Source: S15-B10 sp045569115 (GTDB taxonomy: Bacteria > Fidelibacterota > Marinisomatia > Marinisomatales > S15-B10). Taken from it: a stretch of DNA of 5,266 nucleotides. The notes beneath the pieces are model-generated. The model worked only from the letters and a program-made list of their open reading frames with translations, made no database searches and had not been told where the DNA came from. The stretch is taken from NCBI GenBank assembly GCA_045569115.1, contig JBJKZS010000102.1, positions 1-5,266 on the forward strand, given 5' to 3'. Made by a program: the position numbers and the translations under genes. Positions 1-5,266 of the stretch are shown in pieces (the first letter of the stretch is position 1; every line of letters starts with the position of its first letter).

Positions 1-44
1 CTTTCGTAATGCGTGGGTCGGGGGTTCAACTCCCTCCGGTGGCT
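1..44 (+). tRNA. tRNA-Thr (anticodon CGT), 3' part only
   Basis: This is the 3' half of a tRNA gene whose 5' half lies outside the window. Counting back from the T arm gives a consistent cloverleaf. The T stem is 20-24 paired with 32-36 (GGGGG/CCCTC, one G-T pair) around the loop TTCAACT at 25-31. The variable loop is 15-19 and the 3' anticodon strand is 10-14. The anticodon loop TTCGTAA at 3-9 carries anticodon CGT at 5-7, which reads the threonine codon ACG. The 3' acceptor strand is 37-43 (CGGTGGC), followed by discriminator T44. The next bases are CAA, so the CCA tail is not encoded and must be added after transcription. Positions 2 and 10 (tRNA positions 31 and 39) would be a T-T mismatch closing the anticodon stem. 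Identity as Thr rests on the anticodon alone because the D arm and 5' acceptor strand cannot be seen. Confidence 0.88.
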
Positions 45-46
45 CA

Positions 47-62
47 AGAATATAAATATTCT
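47..62. repeat. Short perfect palindrome between converging tRNA and methyltransferase genes
   Basis: AGAATAT, a central AA, then ATATTCT form a perfect 7-bp inverted repeat. It starts 2 nt after the tRNA discriminator base and ends on the first base of the reverse-strand stop codon at 62-64. It could form a small hairpin in transcripts from either side. However, it has only one G-C pair per arm and no following T run, so it is at best a weak bidirectional terminator or an RNA-processing signal. It may also be chance in AT-rich DNA. Confidence 0.35.
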
Positions 63-745
63 CAGGTTAATATAGTTTCCGCACAAACCACAAGACTGTG
101 ATTCAAAAAACTTTTACAATTCTTCTTAGCTTTGAAAGCATGTATGTATCGGTGCTTATATTTATTAAGACCAACTGTTGTTAAAAGTTTTTCTAGAGTT
201 TCTAATGAATGTTTTTTTCTATGAACATTTTCAAATTTTAATCGGATAAGGTTATAAATATTTTCTGGTAAAGCTGAATCTCCCCGAATACGTTCCTGTG
301 GCACACAGAGAATCAAAATGCCACTTTTCTTTAAAAGACCACGTATACTAGTCAAAATATCGATTGGATCATCACGATGCTCCAACACATGGGAAAGAAG
401 AACATATTGATATTTTCCCTTCCGATTTTCATAGAAGTCATCTCCGATATGATGAAAATTTAAGTTTGGATTATTCCGACGACATCTATCAATAGACTTT
501 TTTGAAATATCCGCACCTTGTACATGCTCTCCACCAAATACTGCTGCTAATTTTCGGGTGTAATGACCTGTACTACATCCTAAATCTAGGATTAAACCAC
601 TATTACCTTTTCCTTTGATGGCTTCAACAATGAATTGTATTTCGCGACTTTTATAAGTAAAAAATTTTTGCCCAAGTAAAACCTTTGAACCAATAATACG
701 CTGATAGAAAAGGTTATAGATTGAATTGCTGTCAGAATCAGACAC
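62..745 (-). CDS. Class I SAM-dependent methyltransferase, substrate unknown
   Basis: This 227-residue soluble protein has the Rossmann-type fold of class I methyltransferases (Methyltransf_11/25-like). It should move a methyl group from S-adenosylmethionine to an unidentified acceptor. The SAM-binding glycine loop LDLGCSTG lies at about residues 53-60. The acidic residue after strand 2 is D79 (GADIS). The motif IV region is VLLSHVLEH at about 115-123, and the later strand GILILCVPQ is at about 142-150. No signal peptide or membrane segment is seen. The start is GTG at 743-745, giving MSDSDSN. No ATG offers a better start, and no clear Shine-Dalgarno sequence precedes it. The stop of the FKBP gene upstream lies only about 6 nt away, so the two are probably cotranscribed and perhaps translationally coupled. 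The C-terminal third (about residues 165-227) shows no motif I recognise. 'HVLEH' enzymes of this kind act on sugars, lipids, quinones or small molecules, so no specific function is assigned. The class call is firm; the substrate is unknown. Confidence 0.88.
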   Translation of the reverse strand: MSDSDSNSIYNLFYQRIIGSKVLLGQKFFTYKSREIQFIVEAIKGKGNSGLILDLGCSTGHYTRKLAAVFGGEHVQGADISKKSIDRCRRNNPNLNFHHIGDDFYENRKGKYQYVLLSHVLEHRDDPIDILTSIRGLLKKSGILILCVPQERIRGDSALPENIYNLIRLKFENVHRKKHSLETLEKLLTTVGLNKYKHRYIHAFKAKKNCKSFLNHSLVVCAETILT

Positions 746-751
746 TATTGA

Positions 752-1171
752 TCAAAATATATCAAGCAGTTCCACTTCAAAAAGAAGCGTTGCATTAGGT
801 GGGATTGGCCCTACTCCTTGTGTACCATAACCAAGGTCCGGCGGAATAATAAGTTCCCTCTTTCCTCCAACTCTCATTGATAATACGCCTTCATCCCAAC
901 CTTGAATTACAGAACCTACACCGATGACGAAGCCAAAAGGTTTTCCTCTGTCTACTGAACTATCAAACTTGTCTCCTTTATTATCAGGTTGATTTTCATC
1001 GTATAGCCAACCACTATAGTGTACTGACACACGTTGTCCTGATTGAGGCGAAGTCCCTTTGCCTTCTTTTACATCTACATACTTAAGTCCTGATTCTGTT
1101 TCCACAATATCTCCTGTTTTACTTCCGCATGCTATAAGTAACATCATAAGCGGTATAAATATTTTTTTCAT
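752..1171 (-). CDS. Lipoprotein FKBP-type peptidyl-prolyl cis-trans isomerase
   Basis: This enzyme catalyses cis-trans isomerisation of X-Pro bonds and so assists protein folding outside the cytoplasm. From the ATG at 1171 the protein is 139 residues. A short basic and hydrophobic leader (MKKIFIPLMMLLIAC) ends in the lipobox LIAC. C15 would become the lipidated N-terminus, and Gly rather than Asp follows it, which does not signal inner-membrane retention. A short linker leads to one complete FKBP domain. It keeps the expected active-site residues: the Tyr of HYSG, Phe-Asp of KFDSS, Val-Ile and Trp of GSVIQGWDEG, the Tyr of LGYG and the Phe of LLFEVEL. The loop before KFDSS (DENQPDNKGD) is slightly extended. 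An upstream in-frame ATG at 1186 would add MGKRF. I prefer 1171 because it gives a canonical lipoprotein leader and is preceded by a purine-rich GGGGAAAAGG, although the spacing is short. It is the first gene of a minus-strand pair with the methyltransferase. FkpA-like or FklB-like naming cannot be settled by sight. Confidence 0.92.
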   Translation of the reverse strand: MKKIFIPLMMLLIACGSKTGDIVETESGLKYVDVKEGKGTSPQSGQRVSVHYSGWLYDENQPDNKGDKFDSSVDRGKPFGFVIGVGSVIQGWDEGVLSMRVGGKRELIIPPDLGYGTQGVGPIPPNATLLFEVELLDIF

Positions 1172-1235
1172 GAACCTTTTCCCCATCTAACTATTACTGA
1201 AGGACAAGTCTACAGTATTTTTTTTTGAAATGCAC

Positions 1236-1265
1236 ATTCTATTTCAGATCGTTGGTTTTAGATAA
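1236..1265 (-). promoter_or_regulatory. Candidate promoter for the FKBP-methyltransferase unit
   Basis: Read on the minus strand, TAGAAT (1236-1241, 5 of 6 to the sigma-70 -10 consensus) lies 18 nt downstream of TTATCT (1260-1265, a poor -35). Transcription would start near 1229, leaving a leader of roughly 45-60 nt before the FKBP start. That leader includes a run of nine A (T on the + strand, 1218-1226). The call rests on motif matching in an AT-rich gap. If the organism is a true Bacteroidota, its main sigma factor prefers a different consensus and this match would mean less. Confidence 0.3.
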
Positions 1266-1280
1266 CTATCGCTCTAAATT
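1252..1280 (+). promoter_or_regulatory. Candidate promoter for rarA-lptD
   Basis: TTGGTT (1252-1257) and TAAATT (1275-1280) are separated by exactly 17 nt, giving a weak sigma-70-like pair (3 of 6 and 4 of 6). The predicted start of transcription is about 1286-1288, immediately before the rarA ATG at 1289, so the messenger would be almost leaderless. That fits the absence of a Shine-Dalgarno sequence there. An inverted repeat TTTAGA-N10-TCTAAA (1257-1278) fills the spacer and could be an operator. The rarA -35 side overlaps the candidate divergent promoter. This is motif-based only. Confidence 0.3.
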
Positions 1281-1288
1281 AAATCATA

Positions 1289-2587
1289 ATGAGTTTGAAA
1301 AATACATTGTTGCCACCTCTTGCTGAACGTGTTAGGCCAAAGATTCTTGAAGAATTCATTGGACAAAAACACTTAACAAAAAAACACAGCTTGCTTAATA
1401 AAGCAATATTTGCTGGAAATCTTTTCAGCTGTGTTTTATGGGGACCACCTGGGACAGGTAAAACAACCCTCGCTAAACTTATTGCAAAAAATTCTGACTT
1501 CAATTTCTATCAGATTTCAGCCGTATCCTCTGGCGTAAAAGATCTTAGAAAAATTATAACCTCTGCGAAAGAGAGTAATTTATTAATGAAAAAAACTTTG
1601 CTATTTATTGATGAAATTCATCGTTTTAATAAAGCCCAACAAGATGGACTTCTCCATGCCATTGAAGATGGTACTATTGTTCTCATTGGAGCAACGACTG
1701 AAAATCCTTCTTTTGAAATAATTTCCCCTCTTTTATCTAGATGTAAAGTCATGAAATTAAATAGCCTTCATAAGGAAGATCTATCCTCTATTCTTCAAAA
1801 TGCTATGGACAATGACATTATTCTATCAAAAAAGTCAATTAATTTCGAAGAGGGTCTTAAAGATTACCTAATTCAGGTTTCAGGAGGAGATGCACGAAAA
1901 ATGTTAAATACTCTTGAAGCAGCGGTAGTTATCGCGGGTGAGAAAGGTGAAACGTTGAACATTAATGAAGGTATATTGTCAGAGGTATTGCAATCTAAAA
2001 CCCAACTGTATGACAAAGATGGGGATTATCATTACGATACTATTTCAGCTTTTATTAAATCCGTTCGTGGCAGTGATCCCGACGCTGCCATTTACTGGCT
2101 TGCAATAATGTTGGAGGGAGGTGAAAATCCCGAGTTCATTGCAAGAAGACTTATAATTCTTGCCTCTGAAGACATAGGAAATGCTGACCCCCAAGCTCTT
2201 GTTATTGCTAATGCTGGTTTCCAAGCTGTTCATATTATTGGTGTACCTGAAGCTGCAATCATTCTTGCACAAGTTACAATTTATCTTGCATCTGCAGTAA
2301 AATCTAATGCTAGCTACTTGGCTATTAAAGCCGCGAAAAATGAAATCAAGAAAAAGGGAACATCTCCTGTACCACTTCATTTAAGAAACGCAACAACAAA
2401 ACTAACGGAATCGCTCAATTACGGAAAAAATTATGTATATCCCCATGATCAAAAGGATGCTTTTTTAGAAGAGAATTATTTCCCTGATAAAACTGGCCCT
2501 AAAATATTCTACAAACCTACGAATAGAGGTTATGAGGATTTCATATCTAAAAGCCTAAAAAAACTATGGCCTAAGCGTCGGAACTGA
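1289..2587 (+). CDS. rarA: Replication-associated recombination protein A (AAA+ ATPase, RarA/MgsA/WRNIP1 family)
   Basis: RarA is a cytoplasmic AAA+ ATPase related to clamp-loader subunits and RuvB. It acts at stalled or damaged replication forks, where family members work on single-strand/double-strand DNA junctions. All the ATPase motifs are present in the 432 residues: Walker A GPPGTGKT at 52-59, Walker B LLFIDEIH at 104-111, sensor 1 GATTENP at 134-140, the arginine finger in LLSRC (R151) and the sensor 2 region SGGDARKML around 198-206. The C-terminal MgsA-type tetramerisation domain follows, with the hallmark stretches FIARRLIILASEDIGNADP (about 283-301), VPLHLRNATTKL (about 361-372) and FYKPTNRGYE (about 407-416). 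Length and layout match full-length family members. The ATG at 1289 gives the usual short N-terminus before LAERVRPK. No Shine-Dalgarno sequence is visible. lptD begins 13 nt after its stop with no terminator between, so the two are probably cotranscribed, though no functional link is known. Confidence 0.97.
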   Translation: MSLKNTLLPPLAERVRPKILEEFIGQKHLTKKHSLLNKAIFAGNLFSCVLWGPPGTGKTTLAKLIAKNSDFNFYQISAVSSGVKDLRKIITSAKESNLLMKKTLLFIDEIHRFNKAQQDGLLHAIEDGTIVLIGATTENPSFEIISPLLSRCKVMKLNSLHKEDLSSILQNAMDNDIILSKKSINFEEGLKDYLIQVSGGDARKMLNTLEAAVVIAGEKGETLNINEGILSEVLQSKTQLYDKDGDYHYDTISAFIKSVRGSDPDAAIYWLAIMLEGGENPEFIARRLIILASEDIGNADPQALVIANAGFQAVHIIGVPEAAIILAQVTIYLASAVKSNASYLAIKAAKNEIKKKGTSPVPLHLRNATTKLTESLNYGKNYVYPHDQKDAFLEENYFPDKTGPKIFYKPTNRGYEDFISKSLKKLWPKRRN

Positions 2588-2600
2588 TTCACAATTTTTT

Positions 2601-5266
2601 ATGATAAGATTTCTAATTATTGGGGTTTTGATATCAACCTTACCTGCTCAAGCAAGTGACAGATTGAGATTAATTCATGCCGATCTCCTTGAAAATATTA
2701 CTGATGAAAATGGTAAGGCAGTACAATATCTTACAGGAAACGTAAAGTTTCAAAAAGGAGCTTCAACAATTACCTCTGAAAATGCAATTTATTTAAATGG
2801 GGAGGGAATCGGTTCATTCACAGGGAATGTTCAAATGCAGGAAGAAAATCAGGTTTTAACATCGGATTCACTTAAAATTGATTCTAAAAATAATATTGTC
2901 ACAGCTCATGGCTCTGTCAACTTTAAGGACAGTGAATATAGTCTAAAAACTAAACTTCTAATTTTCTATACTGAAGCTGATAGCGGTATCGCAAAAGGAG
3001 ATGTAGAATTTATTCAGAAAGGTCAGACAATAAATGCAGGCCAAATCGTTTATAAAAAAGAGTCCAATAACGCAGCTAGCTATAGAGCAGAAAAAAATGT
3101 AACTATTATTGAAGAAGATAGAATTGCTACATGTGGTATTTCCATATATAATGCAATGTCCGATCAATCTAAACTACTTGAGAATCCTTTAGTAGTTCAA
3201 GAAGGTCAACAAATTAGCGGTGGTGAAATTCATTTGCAATATAGTGAAGACAAACTTTCGCTACTTTCCATACCTGAAGAAGCTCATATTATATATAATA
3301 GAGAAGGAAAATTAGCTACAGACTCTCTTTTTCAATTTTCCGATGATATGACAGGTGAACGATTGGAAGCGTTTTTAGAAGATGGACTATTAGATTCTGT
3401 GCGCCTTGAAGGAATGGCCACAACTCTTTACCATCTATTCGAGGATTCAATATATCAGGGAAAGAATATTGCCAGTGGGGATACTATTACCCTTCTTTTC
3501 AAATCTGATTCAACAAACAATAGAGATCTTAATTCCATTCATGTTGCTGGAGGAGCAAGAGGTGAGTACCAACCAGACTCAACAGCTAAAAAAATAGATG
3601 ATTCCATAGTTTATCGGGCTGATACTATCCATTACAGTATTCCAGATCAACAAACCTGGTTGAGAAAAGATGTTGAGATTGACTATCAAGGAACAGAACT
3701 AAAATCTGGGTTTGTAAATGTTCTATGGCAAGAAAATCTAATGAAAGCATCCGCAGCACCTCCAGGTTTTGCAGAACCAGATACCAGTCAAAGACCTCTT
3801 TTCACTGAAGCTGGCAGAGAACCCATGCGTGGAGAAAGAATTACTTATGACCTTGCCACTGGAAGGGGAAAAGTTACACTGGGAACAACAAGAATGGATG
3901 ATGGATATTACAGAGGAACCGAAATTCGAAATCAGGATAAAAAGGTGCTTTTTGTGGATAAAGGAATTTATACTACTTGTGACCTTATTGATGATCCTCA
4001 TTTTCACTTTGCGAGTCGAAGAATGAAGATGATATTGAATGATCTAATTATTGCTAAGCCCATCATTCTTTATCTTGGTGGAATACCACTTATGGGCCTG
4101 CCTTTTGCGGTTTTTCCTGATCAGAGCGGAAAACGTCACTCAGGATGGATCATGCCATCCTATGGACAAAATATCAGCCAAGGTCGTTACCTTAGAGGGT
4201 TGGGCTATTTTTGGGCTGTAAATGAATTTCTAAATAGTCGATTTTCACTAGATTTTTATGATAAAGAAGGTGTTGTATTCCAGAATTCTAATAGCTATTT
4301 CAGACGCTATAAATATAGTGGAAGTTTTAATTTTAGATATAACCGTACTGTTGCTTCTGATGATATTTCGGAATTTTTTTCTAATCCTGGAGCCGTACGT
4401 TGGTCAGGGTCATGGAGTCATTCTCAGAAATTAAGAAAAAATCAATCACTCAATATTAATGGTCGATACTACTCAGATAGTTCATTTAATCAGAAGCTTG
4501 GAATTAATAGGGACACAAGACTAAATCAAAGTGCAGTATCCAATGCCACCTACTCAAAACGGTGGAGAGAATGGAACGCTAGTATTTCTGCAAATATTTC
4601 AGAGACAAAAAATTTAATGGCAAAAAATAAGATTGATCCTAAATCAATTTATTATCAGAAGCCTAATTCCTTAGGTAATAAAATTATTGAAAGCACCAGT
4701 GTTTTCCCCACACTTAACTTCAGAAAAGGTCAATCACAACTCCTAGGACGCGGAGTTTACTTTTCCTATGGTAGCTCATTGAAAAACAGAGGTCAAAGAT
4801 TTCACGAATCTGAAGTTTCTAATGATTCAACTTTTATTTGGGGAGAACGCAAAACAAAATTTGATAATAGTTGGGTTCATAATATGTCTCTTTCTGGATC
4901 ATCCCGTCTTCTTAAACATATTGCCATCCGTCCAAGCCTCAATTTTCGGGAAGAATGGATCAGCAGGTCTTTCAGTGCCTCAGGCTCAGATACTCTTGGT
5001 AAACCTCTTAATAGAGAACTAGTAGATGGATTCAAAGCTCGTCATGTAGGAAATCTTTCAGTAAGTGCTAATACTAAACTTTATGGTATACTTCCAGTTA
5101 AAATAGGAAACCTATCAACAATTCGACATACAATTACTCCTTCAGTAGGTTTTAGTTATCGACCCGATTTTACTGAAGAAAATTTTGGATATATCGAAAA
5201 ACTTGAAGATGAAAATGGAAATTCTTATCCCTTTGATCCATTTCGTGGGACACTAATTGGCGCTAC
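2601..5266 (+). CDS. lptD: LPS-assembly outer-membrane protein LptD with long N-terminal OstA-like region (C-terminus outside window)
   Basis: One frame stays open from the ATG at 2601 to the window end: 888 codons, no stop, no frameshift. LptD is the outer-membrane barrel of the Lpt machine. It receives lipopolysaccharide from the periplasmic bridge and places it in the outer leaflet. Residues 1-18 are a signal peptide (MIRFLIIGVLISTLPAQA, likely cut before S19). Residues about 23-400 are OstA/LptA-like beta-jellyroll. Glycine turns GNVKF, GNVQM, GSVNF and GDVEF begin at G46, G75, G104 and G133, and a more distant block near 230-330 resembles the separate 'OstA-like' proteins of Bacteroidota. 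The LptD-proximal part has MRGERITYD at 409-417 and YTTCDL with C460. YLGGIPLMGLPFAVFP (491-506) and SGW (514-516) lead into the barrel, whose strands run to the edge and include RHTITPSVGFSYRPDF from R842. Only two cysteines are seen, C178 and C460. A few hundred residues of barrel are probably missing. No Shine-Dalgarno sequence is seen; the gene follows rarA by 13 nt. Confidence 0.93.
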   Translation, partial: MIRFLIIGVLISTLPAQASDRLRLIHADLLENITDENGKAVQYLTGNVKFQKGASTITSENAIYLNGEGIGSFTGNVQMQEENQVLTSDSLKIDSKNNIVTAHGSVNFKDSEYSLKTKLLIFYTEADSGIAKGDVEFIQKGQTINAGQIVYKKESNNAASYRAEKNVTIIEEDRIATCGISIYNAMSDQSKLLENPLVVQEGQQISGGEIHLQYSEDKLSLLSIPEEAHIIYNREGKLATDSLFQFSDDMTGERLEAFLEDGLLDSVRLEGMATTLYHLFEDSIYQGKNIASGDTITLLFKSDSTNNRDLNSIHVAGGARGEYQPDSTAKKIDDSIVYRADTIHYSIPDQQTWLRKDVEIDYQGTELKSGFVNVLWQENLMKASAAPPGFAEPDTSQRPLFTEAGREPMRGERITYDLATGRGKVTLGTTRMDDGYYRGTEIRNQDKKVLFVDKGIYTTCDLIDDPHFHFASRRMKMILNDLIIAKPIILYLGGIPLMGLPFAVFPDQSGKRHSGWIMPSYGQNISQGRYLRGLGYFWAVNEFLNSRFSLDFYDKEGVVFQNSNSYFRRYKYSGSFNFRYNRTVASDDISEFFSNPGAVRWSGSWSHSQKLRKNQSLNINGRYYSDSSFNQKLGINRDTRLNQSAVSNATYSKRWREWNASISANISETKNLMAKNKIDPKSIYYQKPNSLGNKIIESTSVFPTLNFRKGQSQLLGRGVYFSYGSSLKNRGQRFHESEVSNDSTFIWGERKTKFDNSWVHNMSLSGSSRLLKHIAIRPSLNFREEWISRSFSASGSDTLGKPLNRELVDGFKARHVGNLSVSANTKLYGILPVKIGNLSTIRHTITPSVGFSYRPDFTEENFGYIEKLEDENGNSYPFDPFRGTLIGA

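Noticed and set aside
1..64. tRNA 3' end as an integration (att) site of a mobile element
   Set aside because: No integrase, no second copy of the tRNA 3' end and no mobile genes are present in the window.
1218..1226. Run of nine T as a rho-independent terminator or phase-variable tract
   Set aside because: No stable GC-rich hairpin precedes it on either strand, no gene ends just before it, and nine bases in AT-rich DNA is weak evidence for phase variation.
1279..1503. Minus-strand open frame of 74 codons opposite the start of rarA
   Set aside because: It lies antisense to the conserved N-terminus and Walker A of rarA and has no recognisable motif.
2045..2380. Minus-strand open frame of 111 codons inside rarA
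   Set aside because: It is antisense to the conserved RarA C-terminal domain. It is cysteine- and asparagine-rich nonsense-like sequence with no domain.
2958..4026. Short open frames on both strands within 2958-4026
   Set aside because: All lie inside the continuous lptD frame, whose translation shows signal peptide, OstA-like and barrel-entry motifs. The short frames are out-of-frame shadows.
4822..5022. Plus-strand open frame of 66 codons
   Set aside because: It is an out-of-frame shadow of the LptD barrel region.
2588..5266. A 2.7-kb gap with only small genes, possibly a new system or a decayed gene
   Set aside because: Hand translation in the frame of 2601 runs through to the end without a stop. 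The apparent gap is only because the lptD stop codon lies outside the window.

Overview
This is an AT-rich bacterial chromosomal window of housekeeping genes from a Gram-negative organism. The best guess is a member of the FCB group (Bacteroidota, Marinimicrobia, Fibrobacterota and relatives). The main reason is the LptD-type outer-membrane protein on the right. It has the FCB-style motifs 'YTTCDL..DPHFHF', 'PFAVFP...G..SGW' and 'RHTITPSVGFSYRPDF', preceded by a long OstA-like region. Other hints are a tRNA gene without an encoded CCA end and start codons that mostly lack a recognisable Shine-Dalgarno sequence. The phylum assignment is inference.

Layout. Positions 1-44 are the 3' half of a tRNA-Thr(CGT) on the + strand, cut by the window edge. 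Converging on it is a two-gene minus-strand unit. It consists of a lipoprotein FKBP-type peptidyl-prolyl isomerase (752-1171, possibly starting at 1186) followed after about 6 nt by a class I SAM-dependent methyltransferase of unknown substrate (62-745, GTG start). A 100-bp intergenic region (1187-1288) separates this unit from a divergent plus-strand unit and holds candidate overlapping promoters. The plus-strand unit is rarA (1289-2587), a replication-fork AAA+ ATPase, and 13 nt later a very long open frame (2601 to the window end). I translated that frame by hand through all 888 complete codons without a stop. It is the LPS-assembly protein LptD, missing its C-terminus here.

Biology. LptD inserts lipopolysaccharide into the outer leaflet of the outer membrane. 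The FKBP lipoprotein probably sits on the periplasmic side of a membrane as a folding helper. RarA acts on DNA at stalled forks and shows no direct functional link to its neighbours. The most notable point is the architecture of LptD. About 490 residues of periplasmic OstA/LptA-like beta-jellyroll precede the barrel. They include four glycine-turn repeats spaced exactly 29 residues apart, as if an LptA/OstA-like bridge had been fused to LptD. I found no mobile element, CRISPR array, phage gene or obviously new defence system.
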